NCBI GenBank assembly: GCA_937888715.1
Contig: CALARU010000320.1
Span: 1-48,138, forward strand
Direction: 5' to 3'
From: an uncultured Planctomycetaceae bacterium
GTDB taxonomy: Bacteria; Planctomycetota; Planctomycetia; Gemmatales; Gemmataceae
DNA: 48,138 nucleotides
Part shown: positions 23,776-32,391 of the stretch, in pieces
How the letters are laid out: each line of letters starts with the position of its first letter
How positions within the stretch are numbered: position 1 is the first letter of the stretch
Translations under genes and position numbers: made by a program
The notes under the pieces: model-generated
The model's input: the letters and a program-made list of their open reading frames with translations, nothing else
What the model was told of the DNA's origin: nothing
Database searches by the model: none

Positions 23776-24813
23776 TCAAGGGCCACGCTTCCAAGCACGA
23801 GTCACAAGATTTTCAAGAAAAACTCCATAGGTTTGGTTGGCAGAATCAAGACTAATCGCCAATCCGGTAACAATATGAAGGTCGGGATTTGGATTAACTT
23901 CAATAACGTAGATAGTATCATCGGAAGAAACCCGCATATCTATTCTTCCGTAATCACGAATACCAAGAGCAAGGTAAGCGCGTTTTACGGTGTCTTTTAC
24001 CCTCACCATTAGCTCAGGCGTAAGTTTGGCAGGGTACTCATAGGGAGTGCCCTCAAATTCAAGGGATTCAGGCTTCCATTTGGCATCATAAGAGATAATA
24101 GGCCAAAGCCCTTTGTTTCGAATGGTAAAGTGAATTTCGGAAGGTGCAAGAACCGTAATCTCGGGGTCTTCAATAACAGCAGCCGTAAGTTCCCTGCCAT
24201 CAATAAACTGCTCTACTAAAACGGGGGGCCCATAATTTTTCAGCAATAACTTAACACGCTCCACGAGATCATTTTGACATGTAACAACACTACCTTGATC
24301 AACTCCGATGCTGGCATCTTGAGTTGCAGGCTTAACAATAACAGGCCAACCTAAATTATTTTCTGGAACATTCTCATCGTTAACCCAAAAAAAGCCGGGA
24401 GTGCATACGCCATAAGATTGCAGCACAGCCTTAGCTAGGGCTTTGTTTCGACCAACAGCAAGGGCTTGGGATTTGGAGCCGGTAAATGGAATTTTCATCC
24501 ATTCTAGAAGGCCAGCAAGGTGGACTTCCGTTTCAGTAAAATCGGCAAATCCTTCAAACATGTTAAAAACGATATCGGGCGGATCAGAATTTAACCTTTG
24601 GATCAGAGGGGCCAAATCCCTGGCAAGGCCAAATCTTTCAAAACGTACGCCTTGCTCCGCAAGTACGTTTTCAATAATTTCAACCGTTTCGATAACTTCA
24701 TGTTCAGAATCAGCATCAGGATGATCTAAAGGCAAAACAGGGATGTTATGAAGTATCATCACTTTGAAAGGTGATTGCGGAACAACATCATTAGTAGGCG
24801 GAATATCATTCAT
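23776..24813 (-). CDS. D-Ala-D-Ala-ligase-like ATP-grasp protein, second copy
   Basis: 345 residues, ATP-grasp fold. After a 20-residue leader, FKVMILHNIPVLPLDHPD starts the N-terminal domain, followed by IVFNMFEGFADFTETEV and IPFTGSKSQALAVGRNK. The central nucleotide-binding part has WPVIVKPATQDASIGV and PVLVEQFIDGRELTAAVI, and the metal-binding end is IRDYGRIDMRVSSD...YVIEVNPNPDL. Real Ddl proteins have a Glu-containing GGxSxExxVS motif near the N-terminus and a TxPG region near the end; here these read differently, so the acceptor is probably not plain D-Ala. It lies 56 bp after a paralogous ligase gene and in the same direction as kamA. I infer ligation of an amino acid or small peptide; the substrate is unknown. 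Confidence 0.82.
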   Translation of the reverse strand: MNDIPPTNDVVPQSPFKVMILHNIPVLPLDHPDADSEHEVIETVEIIENVLAEQGVRFERFGLARDLAPLIQRLNSDPPDIVFNMFEGFADFTETEVHLAGLLEWMKIPFTGSKSQALAVGRNKALAKAVLQSYGVCTPGFFWVNDENVPENNLGWPVIVKPATQDASIGVDQGSVVTCQNDLVERVKLLLKNYGPPVLVEQFIDGRELTAAVIEDPEITVLAPSEIHFTIRNKGLWPIISYDAKWKPESLEFEGTPYEYPAKLTPELMVRVKDTVKRAYLALGIRDYGRIDMRVSSDDTIYVIEVNPNPDLHIVTGLAISLDSANQTYGVFLENLVTRAWKRGP

Positions 24814-24869
24814 AAAGAAAGTGTATAAGTTTAAAAGAATATGTAAAAGAAAAAAACAGGCGATAAAAA

Positions 24870-25862
24870 CTAGAGACCCAGTCTTTTCGTAGCAGCTTCA
24901 AAAACAGCAAGGATCAAATTCTCGTAGGACCACCCCATACCCTTGGCAATCAAACCAAAATCGCTGGTTACAGGATTAAGCCCGGGCAGAGGATTTGCTT
25001 CGATAAAAACAGGGTGGTTACTGGCATTTAGTCGAAAATCAATTCTTGCAAAATCTTTGCACCCTAGGGCTTTAAAAGCATTAATAGCACTACTAAATAA
25101 AACGCCAAGAGTCTCAGTTGAAATTTTAGGCGGCACGCAGTAATCAACCCTAGTTAAATAATTCCTCTTTACGTCCAGACTATAGATGAAAAATTCGTCC
25201 TTAATTTTCGGGACAATTTCCATTGCGCCTATTACCTTCAGTCCATCGCCATTACCAATTAATCCAACAGTGATTTCACATCCTGGCAAATATTCTTCAA
25301 CAATTACTGGTTGGTCATATCCTTTTAATGCTTCATTTAATAAGGCACGAAGTTGCTCTTGTGTTTTAGCAACAGCGGAATCTCGTATTCCTTTGCTAGA
25401 ACCTTCCCAAGCAGGTTTGACAACAACCGGGAATGCGAAATTAATTGGAATAGAACCAAAATCAAAGCTATCAGAGGTAAAAACTGCCCCCTTTGGGACC
25501 TTTACCCCTGCATCACATACAATCTTTTTAGCTACATCCTTATCCAACCCAACACAAAGGGTAAAAGGATCTGAACCAGAATAAGGAATACCAAGAATTT
25601 CCAATAGCGCTGGAACCCGTGCTTCTCTAGCCCTGCTTGCACCACGCCCTTCAGCAAAATTAAAGACAAAATCAGGGCGATCATTAACGAGGGCCGCTGG
25701 TAACTCAGGAGACTCAGCAAAATATACAATTTGATGATTTTTTGAGGCTAGAACCGCACCGATTGCATGCATTGTTTCTGGTGAATCAAACTCTTCCTCG
25801 AAATCATCAGTGTGCGTGTGTTTTACGCCTGATTTTAAGTTGCAAACAATCCCTATTTTCAT
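24870..25862 (-). CDS. D-Ala-D-Ala-ligase-like ATP-grasp protein, first copy
   Basis: 330 residues. MKIGIVCNLKSGVKHTHTDDF opens the N-terminal domain; FVFNFAEGRGASRAREARVP and IPYSGSDPFTLCVGLDK correspond to the Ddl N-terminal and hinge regions. FPVVVKPAWEGSSKGIRD is the ATP-grasp P-loop-like segment, QPVIVEEYLPGCEITVGLIG the central strand pair, and CKDFARIDFRLNAS...PVFIEANPLPGLNPV the Mg-binding end. This copy keeps NPLPGLNP, closer to the Ddl NTLPGMT motif than its neighbour. The ATG at 25862 has GGGGAG about five bases upstream; the longer frame to 25895 runs into a hairpin. The two ligases are clearly paralogous but divergent, which suggests different substrates or successive steps. Alternative: one is a true housekeeping Ddl. 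Confidence 0.83.
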   Translation of the reverse strand: MKIGIVCNLKSGVKHTHTDDFEEEFDSPETMHAIGAVLASKNHQIVYFAESPELPAALVNDRPDFVFNFAEGRGASRAREARVPALLEILGIPYSGSDPFTLCVGLDKDVAKKIVCDAGVKVPKGAVFTSDSFDFGSIPINFAFPVVVKPAWEGSSKGIRDSAVAKTQEQLRALLNEALKGYDQPVIVEEYLPGCEITVGLIGNGDGLKVIGAMEIVPKIKDEFFIYSLDVKRNYLTRVDYCVPPKISTETLGVLFSSAINAFKALGCKDFARIDFRLNASNHPVFIEANPLPGLNPVTSDFGLIAKGMGWSYENLILAVFEAATKRLGL

Positions 25863-25880
25863 GATACTCCCCAACAACAA

Positions 25881-25919
25881 AAATAAAGCCGCCAAGTATA
25901 CAACCTGGCGGCTTTATTT
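25881..25919 (-). terminator. strong hairpin terminator or attenuator between kamA and the first ligase
   Basis: A perfect 14-bp stem (arms 25881-25894 and 25906-25919, core GCCGCCA/TGGCGGC) with an 11-base loop. On the minus strand the right arm ends in TTTATTTTTG. It lies 14 bp past the kamA stop and only 18 bp before the ATG of the ligase, so it should stop most kamA transcripts or act as an attenuator. Confidence 0.85.
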
Positions 25920-25933
25920 TAAATTAAATACCC

Positions 25934-27391
25934 CTAGCGGGCCTTCCTTCCAGGAGCAACTTTCTTTTTAATACCCAACTCTATTAAAGAATCAGGAACA
26001 GTTTCATTTTCAGATGAACCATTATCATTTGAAGAGCAACCAGAGGAAGCTTCTTCAGCAGAAATAGTAGCAAGGTTCATTTGACGGCGAATCATTCGTT
26101 CAGTATTTTCGGGGATTAAAGCTGATTTACTTCCCTGAAGAAGCGAGCTAACGCCTCGCGTTCGGCCTTGGTCATTACTTTGCAAAGTTTTATCCTCGGC
26201 TTGGTAACGAACAAGCATGCCTTCATAATTACGAAGTACAACAGCATCATCAGAAGCCGAGATTACATAATTTGGCATCACAGGAATTTTACCGCCACCA
26301 TGAGGGCTATCCACTACATACGTTGGAATACCCAAGCCTGACATATGACCACGAAGACCTTCCATGATTTCCATGCCCTTCCAGATAGAGGTGCGGAAAT
26401 GCCCAGCACCAATAACAGGATCACAATGAAAAATATAGTAAGGTCGCACTTTAATACGAAGCAAACCTCGCATCAACTTGCGCATAGTATCAAGGGAATC
26501 ATTAACCCCTTTAAGAAGGACCGTGTGATTATTCACAGGAATCCCAGCCTTCAACAAAGACATGCAAACCTTTGCAGATTCTGCAGAAATCTCGTTAGGA
26601 TGATTAAAATGAGTTTGAATCCAAACTTTCCCTACAGAGGCTAAAAGATCAATCAATGACTGATCAAACAATCGCTGAGGCAAAGTAACGGGAACGCGAG
26701 TTCCTATACGAATTACATCAACATGGGGAATAGCAGCAAGATTTTCGAGAAAGAACTTAAGTTTTGTAATCGGAAGGGTCAAAGGATCCCCACCAGAAAC
26801 AATAACATCTCGAATTTCAGAATGATCACGAACATATTCAACCATACGCTCATCATTACGGCTGACTGAATCCCATCCACCACGAACCATAGTAGCTCGC
26901 TTACGGGTACAAAACCTGCAATACATAGAACAAACATGTGTCGTAACAAGCAAAGCCCTATCAGGATACCTGTGAGTCAAACCTGGAACAGGGGAATCCT
27001 TGTCTTCTTCTAAAGGATCAGACAATTCATACCCAGAAGGGTTGGTGAGTTCCAACGGTGAGGGTATAGACTGAAGCCTAATTGGGTCATCATGGTCTTC
27101 AGGATTAATCAGTGAGAAGTAATAAGGCGGAATAGCAGTTTTATACTCAGTTTCCAATGACCCTATGGCTTCCATTTCCTCAGGGCTAAAGGCAATTAAG
27201 CCCTTGAGTTGCCTAACTGATCGTATGGCATTTTGGGATTGCCAACGCCAGTCATTCCATTGGTGATCCGGAACATCGTTCCAAATAGGATGACGCTTCG
27301 GCTTACCGGGAGGCTCTTCGCTATCGCCACCCCCGAATTGATCGGCGAATGGAACGGGTGCCACCTCGGCTCGCACATCGGATTCACTCAT
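25934..27391 (-). CDS. kamA: KamA-family radical SAM enzyme, lysine 2,3-aminomutase
   Basis: 485 residues. A radical SAM, PLP-dependent enzyme that interconverts L-lysine and L-beta-lysine. The 4Fe-4S motif is CSMYCRFCTRKR (CxxxCxxC). The PLP Lys is in DSPHGGGKIPVMPNYVIS. Two Asp that hold the lysine side-chain amino group in the clostridial enzyme appear to be kept: one in FHCDP and one in YVVDSPHGGGK, which favours lysine over glutamate as substrate. Residues about 1-30 and the last 60 (Ser/Asn/Glu-rich, ending KKKVAPGRKAR) are extensions. The ATG at 27391 lies 11 bases after GGAGG; a longer frame starts with TTG at 27409. No efp or epmA gene is seen, so an EF-P role is not supported here. 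Two ATP-grasp ligases follow on the same strand. Confidence 0.93.
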   Translation of the reverse strand: MSESDVRAEVAPVPFADQFGGGDSEEPPGKPKRHPIWNDVPDHQWNDWRWQSQNAIRSVRQLKGLIAFSPEEMEAIGSLETEYKTAIPPYYFSLINPEDHDDPIRLQSIPSPLELTNPSGYELSDPLEEDKDSPVPGLTHRYPDRALLVTTHVCSMYCRFCTRKRATMVRGGWDSVSRNDERMVEYVRDHSEIRDVIVSGGDPLTLPITKLKFFLENLAAIPHVDVIRIGTRVPVTLPQRLFDQSLIDLLASVGKVWIQTHFNHPNEISAESAKVCMSLLKAGIPVNNHTVLLKGVNDSLDTMRKLMRGLLRIKVRPYYIFHCDPVIGAGHFRTSIWKGMEIMEGLRGHMSGLGIPTYVVDSPHGGGKIPVMPNYVISASDDAVVLRNYEGMLVRYQAEDKTLQSNDQGRTRGVSSLLQGSKSALIPENTERMIRRQMNLATISAEEASSGCSSNDNGSSENETVPDSLIELGIKKKVAPGRKAR

Positions 27392-27694
27392 AAACCTTAT
27401 AACCTCCAAAAGAACTCTGAAATCTTGCCTATAACTTTAAACCCAAGAAATATAACACCTGTTATTTTCAGCTGTAAAAGTCAGGCACAACATGGAGCGA
27501 TCATAACGATAACTTCTTAAATTACAAGAGTTTCCTTCTTGAACAATCAACTCCATTTACATATTAGTCACAATTTGACCATCACTTGTCAACACCAACA
27601 ATCAATTCTGCAATCATAAATAACATTAAGTTGAGTCTCACCAAACAAGAAGATATCATAGAAGGGTGATGACCAACCTTAACGGAGAACGCAT
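27392..27694. other. divergent intergenic region, kamA / HEAT gene
   Basis: 303 bp without a gene. On the minus strand there is a perfect TTGACA (27592-27587) with ACTAAT after 18 bp (27568-27563) as a possible kamA promoter. The same bases form part of an interrupted palindrome, TTGAC-N8-GTCAA (27575-27592), which could be an operator. On the plus strand GGAG lies seven bases before the ATG of the HEAT gene. No RNA gene seen. Confidence 0.35.
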
Positions 27695-28348
27695 ATGAGA
27701 CTTTTTCTTTCAGCATTTTTTCTTGGTGCATGCATTTGCACATTTATCAGCGCAGAAGATACGAATAAACTAATTCTACAAATGAAAAACAAGGATCCAG
27801 AAATACGCAGAGTTGCTGCAAAAGCACTAGGTGAGAGTAGCGAAGATGATTCAAAAACCACCGCTGCTTTAATACTTGGGCTTCAAGACAAAGATGCTTT
27901 TGTAAGAAGATTTTCCGCCCAATCACTCGGAAATTTAAAAACTCAAAACAAAGATGCAATCCCTGCACTTGCAGCTTTACTTAACAACATAGAAGAGAAA
28001 AAAGAGAATCAAAACGCAGCTGCAATTTCTCTTGGCAAAATTGGATCTTCTAGTTTCTCTGTCCTGCATTCTGCTTTCATTGACAAATCTAAACCCACGA
28101 ACATCCGCGAAAAAGCAATTGATGCAATCGGATCCCTAGGCAAGGATGGAAAATCTGCGGTCCCTGATCTTATGGAAACCTTAAAAGATGATGACCTTCG
28201 TTTTGCTTCCGCTGTTGCACTAGGAAAAATTGGTTCGGAAGCCAAGCAAGCAAAAGAATCCCTCAAGTTAATTGTCGAAGATAAAAAACAGAGGGATAAA
28301 TCTTTCAAAGACGCAGCTTCCGCAGCTTTGAAAAACATTGGGAACTAA
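27695..28348 (+). CDS. secreted HEAT-repeat protein
   Basis: 217 residues. A signal peptide (MRLFLSAFFLGACICTFISA) is followed by five or so helical HEAT repeats: DPEIRRVAAKALGES, DAFVRRFSAQSLGNL, NQNAAAISLGKIGS, TNIREKAIDAIGSLG, and DLRFASAVALGKIGS. HEAT repeats form a superhelical surface for protein binding. No catalytic motif. It begins after a GGAG seven bases upstream of the ATG and is 27 bp ahead of a methyltransferase gene, so the two may be co-transcribed, but no functional link is apparent. Confidence 0.88.
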   Translation: MRLFLSAFFLGACICTFISAEDTNKLILQMKNKDPEIRRVAAKALGESSEDDSKTTAALILGLQDKDAFVRRFSAQSLGNLKTQNKDAIPALAALLNNIEEKKENQNAAAISLGKIGSSSFSVLHSAFIDKSKPTNIREKAIDAIGSLGKDGKSAVPDLMETLKDDDLRFASAVALGKIGSEAKQAKESLKLIVEDKKQRDKSFKDAASAALKNIGN

Positions 28349-28375
28349 TTTTACCATTTACCAGGCACATCAGGC

Positions 28376-29164
28376 ATGAGCTTTAATTCTTCTTCACCGC
28401 CAGATTGGCTCATGCCTGAGGGTGTCAGCAAAACCCAGTGGGAATACATATCTAACCAGTATGTGGCGGCAAACTATGATTCCTCGTTAAAAGATAACCC
28501 CGCTTTCCAACAAGATCTAAGTTTTCTCGAAAAGCATTTTACTAAAGCTGGCATTATCCTTGACCTTGGCTGTGGAACTGGAAGAGTTGCAGACTTTTTA
28601 ACCAAAAAGAACCACAAGGTTTTAGGAATCGACCTATCAGACCCAATGCTTTTGGAAGCCAGCAATAAGAAAATCAATGGGCCACATTTATTCCTTCGTG
28701 CAAATATGATTGATCTTTCCTTCCTTTGCCCCAACTCCATTGATTATTCGTCATGCCTTTTCAGTAGTTTTGGCATGCTATTGGATGAACGACATCGGAT
28801 CGCAATGCTGAATGAGATCCACCGCGTATTAAAACCTGGAGGTCAATTTATCCTCCATGTGCATAACCTGTGGTCAGCGGCCCAAGGTTTTCAAGGTTAC
28901 AAATGGTTGGCGCTGGATTTTAGCCGAAGGTTAAGACGATCGAAACATTTTGGCAACAGATTGCTACCCATTCACCAAGGTATTTGTGGCTTAACCTTAC
29001 ACTTATTCACATGGCAAGAAATTGCCAACCTGCTTAAACAAACCAATTTTAAAATAGTCGAAACACTATCGCTAGGCGATCCATCGTGGGTAGCAGGCGA
29101 ATCACCCAGCCTAGTCAAAAAGCTTTTAGCACATGGTTTTCTAATTTCATGCAGTAAGATTTAG
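28376..29164 (+). CDS. class I SAM-dependent methyltransferase
   Basis: 262 residues. The SAM-binding motif I is ILDLGCGTGRVADFL (about residues 62-76), motif II VLGIDLSDPML, and motif III region RANMIDLSFL. VLKPGGQFILHVHN is the characteristic post-motif strand of methyltransferase types 11/25. The last 80 residues form a variable substrate lid (including SRRLRRSKHFGNR). Nothing identifies the substrate. It starts 27 bp after the HEAT gene, and 181 bp without a gene follow it, in which I see no terminator hairpin or RNA. Confidence 0.9.
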   Translation: MSFNSSSPPDWLMPEGVSKTQWEYISNQYVAANYDSSLKDNPAFQQDLSFLEKHFTKAGIILDLGCGTGRVADFLTKKNHKVLGIDLSDPMLLEASNKKINGPHLFLRANMIDLSFLCPNSIDYSSCLFSSFGMLLDERHRIAMLNEIHRVLKPGGQFILHVHNLWSAAQGFQGYKWLALDFSRRLRRSKHFGNRLLPIHQGICGLTLHLFTWQEIANLLKQTNFKIVETLSLGDPSWVAGESPSLVKKLLAHGFLISCSKI

Positions 29165-29345
29165 GGTCAAACTGGTAACCATAACTATCGCAGATTACCT
29201 TAAAATATACATTTCTAACGAACTTAACGATTATAACTTTATGCTTTAAATAGTTTATTGGTTAAATAAAGGGGTAGATGTGGTATTCGAATCAAGAAAG
29301 AATTATTTTAGATTGTTCTTTTCTATTGACTAGGTAAATAAAAAC

Positions 29346-29801
29346 ATGCGTTTTCGATTAGTGCCTCTGGAAGGCGGCAACGCTATCGAGTTATCACGAG
29401 ATCTTACGGTCGTAGGCCGCAAAGAAGATTGTGATTTACGCTTGGATCATAAGTCCATATCAAAGTTCCATTGTGTAATAGTAAAGAGTGAAAACACATT
29501 ACTAATTCGCGATCTGGGAAGCACCAATGGAACTGTGGTAAACGGGAAAAAGATTCGTCGAGCAACTTTAAAAAACAATGATTGTTTAAACATTGCCAAT
29601 CTACCCTTTCGAATACAAATAAGTACCGGTGATGCGGTTGAAAAAAAGCCTCAATTTGAAGGAACAATTCAAATAAATAATCGGGATGTAGAACCTGATG
29701 ACAAGAATGATGATGATAAAAATTCAGACTCGTTCAACATAAACAACAAAGATGTCGTACAAAACAACGATTTGCCTGACAGTTACCCTACAAACAATTA
29801 A
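29346..29801 (+). CDS. FHA-domain protein
   Basis: 151 residues. Residues 1-100 are a forkhead-associated domain that binds phosphothreonine peptides: VVGRKEDCDLRLDHKSISKFHCVI holds the GR and SxxH motifs, and LLIRDLGSTNGTVVNGKKI the NG motif. The binding residues (Arg in GRKE, Ser and His in SISKFHC, Asn in TNGT) are all present. The C-terminal 50 residues are Asp/Asn-rich and low-complexity, with two similar blocks (IQINNRDV and FNINNKDV). It probably reads phosphorylation by Ser/Thr kinases, none of which is in this window. Its stop overlaps the bioF stop on the other strand by 4 bp. Confidence 0.92.
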   Translation: MRFRLVPLEGGNAIELSRDLTVVGRKEDCDLRLDHKSISKFHCVIVKSENTLLIRDLGSTNGTVVNGKKIRRATLKNNDCLNIANLPFRIQISTGDAVEKKPQFEGTIQINNRDVEPDDKNDDDKNSDSFNINNKDVVQNNDLPDSYPTNN

Positions 29802-31018
29802 TTCTGACTTAATACTAATTTTAACTTTAAAAGAAAATCATTTACTAAGTCATGGCTATGAAAAGCTGTGATAGAAATGCGAAGCCTTGACGAATTTTCG
29901 GGAACAGAAGGCGGACGAATTGGCGGCACTAAATACCCCTGCTCCAATAAACTCTTAGAAATACGCATTGTTTTTTCCGCATCCCGAAAAATAACAGGAA
30001 TGATATGGCTTTCTGATGGGCCTATATCAAGGCCCATATCCAGAAGTTTGCTGCGCAAATAGGCAGAAAGCGAATTAACGTAAGCCCTAAGGCTATTATC
30101 TTTATTAATTAACTTTATTGCGGTTCTAGCTGCTGCAACGCAAACGGGAGAAAGGGCAGTAGAAAAAATATAAGAACGAGCTTTGTTTTTAATCAGCGCT
30201 ATTATTTTCTTGTTGGCGCAGACAAAACCACCCTGCGATGCCAAGGCTTTACTTAAAGTTCCTAGTTTTACAACCCTGCTCTTCCAGCCCAGCTCAGCCG
30301 GGAATGTATCAGTCAAGCCTCGTGCATCAACGCCCGTAACCCCTGTAGCGTGGGCCTCATCAAGAATTAACATAGCGTCATTTTTCAAAGTAATTTGAAA
30401 AAGTTTTTCAATTGGTGCATGATCACCATCCATGCTGAAAAGGGTATCTGTGATAATCCATAGCTTTCTAAAATTACCCTTTGCCCGCAAAATTAAATCC
30501 TGAAGATGATCACAATCCTTGTGCTTATAAAACCTAAGAGTTGCACGAGAAAGCCTGCAGCCATCAATAATACTGGCATGATTCAAAGCATCAGAAAGAA
30601 TTAAATCTTTGGGATGGACTAGAGCCGAGATAGTTCCAAGATTGGCACCAAATCCACTGGAAAAAACAAGCGCATCATCAAAGCCCTCCCATTGCGCAAT
30701 TTCGCGTTCGAGAGCCCGATGAATTTGCGTATATCCAGAAACCAAGGGAGATGCTCCAGCACCAACACCATAAGAATGAAGAGCCTTGCGAGCCGAATGA
30801 ATAACAGCAGGGTGTTTTGAAAAAGCCAAGTAATCACTCGAGGCAAAATTGACGAGCTTTTTCTTACGATAAACAATAGAACCATCTGGACAAAAATTAA
30901 GTGCCTTGCGAAATCGTTTCAGTCCAGCATTAGTGATAATATCCAATTCATGCTGGACCCAGTCCAAATGATCAGCGGATTGAGATTCAGGATTTTCCAA
31001 TTTATCTTGCAATCCCAA
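29798..31018 (-). CDS. bioF: 8-amino-7-oxononanoate synthase
   Basis: 406 residues, alpha-oxoamine synthase family with PLP. It condenses pimeloyl-thioester with alanine in biotin synthesis. Motifs: NFASSDYLAFSKHP, GVGAGASPLVSGYTQIHRAL, VFSSGFGANLGTISALV, SDALNHASIIDGCRLS, DEAHATGVTG, and the PLP Lys in VKLGTLSKALASQGGFV. The family also includes 2-amino-3-ketobutyrate CoA ligase; adjacency to bioB favours BioF. There is no ATG near the start: the likely initiator is a TTG at 31018, two bases after the bioB stop, so translation is probably coupled. It converges with the FHA gene. Confidence 0.93.
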   Translation of the reverse strand: MGLQDKLENPESQSADHLDWVQHELDIITNAGLKRFRKALNFCPDGSIVYRKKKLVNFASSDYLAFSKHPAVIHSARKALHSYGVGAGASPLVSGYTQIHRALEREIAQWEGFDDALVFSSGFGANLGTISALVHPKDLILSDALNHASIIDGCRLSRATLRFYKHKDCDHLQDLILRAKGNFRKLWIITDTLFSMDGDHAPIEKLFQITLKNDAMLILDEAHATGVTGVDARGLTDTFPAELGWKSRVVKLGTLSKALASQGGFVCANKKIIALIKNKARSYIFSTALSPVCVAAARTAIKLINKDNSLRAYVNSLSAYLRSKLLDMGLDIGPSESHIIPVIFRDAEKTMRISKSLLEQGYLVPPIRPPSVPENSSRLRISITAFHSHDLVNDFLLKLKLVLSQN

Positions 31019-31020
31019 GG

Positions 31021-32103
31021 TTAAAAGTTCAATACGGGAAGTTGCAGAAGCGAGCCTTTGGAATGTGGAATATGTTCGGAATCTGGAATCGATTCATCCA
31101 AATCACCAACACGATCGTCCTGCCATTCAAGTTCCAGATCGCTAATCATTTGCAAATCTTCCTGATTAGCGCGACCGTTAGTGGAAAGATAATTGCCGAT
31201 TAGGCCACTAGTGCCGCCGACATAAAAAATCCAACTTTGTAGGTCACGAAGATTTTTCTCTCTTCCACCAGCAACTTTCAAATCTTGCTTGGGAAGGATC
31301 ATGCGCATAACAGCAATAATCTTTAAGATTTCCATTGGCTTAAGTTTGGGCTCATTTTCTAGGGGAGTGCCAGCAATAGGATGGAGAAAATTAAGCGGAA
31401 CAACATGAGGATTAAGCTCTTTCAAGCTAAATCCAAGGCTGACCCGATCATCAACACTTTCGCCCATTCCAAAAATACAACCACAGCACGCCTCTAGGCC
31501 AACCTTTTGTGCAAGCTTGACGGTATCAACACGATCCTGCCAAGAATGAGTGGTAACAATTTTGGGGTAAAACTCTTTTGAAGTTTCAAGATTATGATTA
31601 ATTCTGCGGATACCAGCGGCTTTTAAATCTCTGGCTTGAGATTCATTTAAAGTGCCAAGAGTTGCACAATGGGTGATACCATCAACCTTCTTCATGGCCC
31701 CGATTGCTTCCATTATTTTAGGCCATTCCTTTTTGTTTGGCCCCCTACCACTATTAACAATACCAAAAGCGCTGGCCCCATTATCTCGAGCACTAGTGCA
31801 GGCTTTTTCAACATCATCCCCATCCATCATAGGGTAAGCGTTAACATCAGCATCATAATGAGCACTTTGGGCACAAAATTTACAATCTTCGCTGCAATTT
31901 CCAAATTTAGTAGGAAGAATGCTGCAAAAAGTAACTTTATTACCATGAAAATGCCTACGGACCTTATTGGCAGCATAGAACAAGTCATAAAGTTCCCCAC
32001 CTTGAACAAGGAGAAGTTGCTTGGCTTCATCCCTTGTAATATCCCCGCCTGAAATAATCCGATTTGCAATAGCAAGAAAATCAATTGAAGATTGCTGCAC
32101 CAT
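31021..32103 (-). CDS. bioB: biotin synthase
   Basis: 360 residues, radical SAM enzyme that inserts sulfur into dethiobiotin. The 4Fe-4S motif is NCSEDCKFCAQSAHY (CxxxCxxC). CATLGTLNESQARDLKAAG, NHNLETSKEFYP, CCGCIFGMGESVDDRVSL and FLHPIAGTPLEN follow. The Arg that ligates the 2Fe-2S cluster in E. coli BioB is likely in KVAGGREKNLRDLQ. The C-terminus is extended by about 30 residues (DDRVGDLDESIPDSEHIP and on). The ATG at 32103 follows an AGGGG. It is transcribed with bioF; bioA, bioD and bioC are not in the window. The membrane-protein genes lie upstream after 54 bp on the same strand. Confidence 0.96.
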   Translation of the reverse strand: MVQQSSIDFLAIANRIISGGDITRDEAKQLLLVQGGELYDLFYAANKVRRHFHGNKVTFCSILPTKFGNCSEDCKFCAQSAHYDADVNAYPMMDGDDVEKACTSARDNGASAFGIVNSGRGPNKKEWPKIMEAIGAMKKVDGITHCATLGTLNESQARDLKAAGIRRINHNLETSKEFYPKIVTTHSWQDRVDTVKLAQKVGLEACCGCIFGMGESVDDRVSLGFSLKELNPHVVPLNFLHPIAGTPLENEPKLKPMEILKIIAVMRMILPKQDLKVAGGREKNLRDLQSWIFYVGGTSGLIGNYLSTNGRANQEDLQMISDLELEWQDDRVGDLDESIPDSEHIPHSKGSLLQLPVLNF

Positions 32104-32157
32104 ATATGGACCCCTAAAGCTATAAGGTTAAAGTCAAAAATCCCAACAAAAATCATT

Positions 32158-32391
32158 TTACGAACTTTTGCGACTAGGCATGCAAATAACAACTAAAACA
32201 CCAACAGTAGAAATAAAAGCAAACACGCCAGAAAATAAATTACGAGTATATGCTTTGTCCCCAGGTTCACCCGGTAATGGGCCAGGAGAGTTTGGACCTT
32301 GTGCATAAATAGAACTAGAAAAAAGCACTAAAATTGAAAACAATAGAATTCTACCAACAAAGGGAAACCACTTTAATAAATCAACTAGCAT
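32158..32391 (-). CDS. small membrane/secreted protein
   Basis: 77 residues. An N-terminal hydrophobic segment (FPFVGRILLFSILVLFSSSIYA) may be a signal peptide or anchor; a short Pro/Gly-rich linker (QGPNSPGPLPGEPGDKAYTR) leads to a second span (LFSGVFAFISTVGVLVVICM) and a basic tail (PSRKSS). The ATG at 32391 overlaps the stop of the larger membrane-protein gene by 11 bp, a typical coupled arrangement. The frame is open further up to 32445, but that would overlap more and bury the hydrophobic start. Function unknown. Confidence 0.7.
   Translation of the reverse strand: MLVDLLKWFPFVGRILLFSILVLFSSSIYAQGPNSPGPLPGEPGDKAYTRNLFSGVFAFISTVGVLVVICMPSRKSS

Noticed and set aside
29282..29293. T-loop-like GGTATTCGAATC suggesting a tRNA
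   Set aside because: No acceptor, D-arm or anticodon arm can be built around it, and the T-loop core is not the usual GGTTCGAATC.
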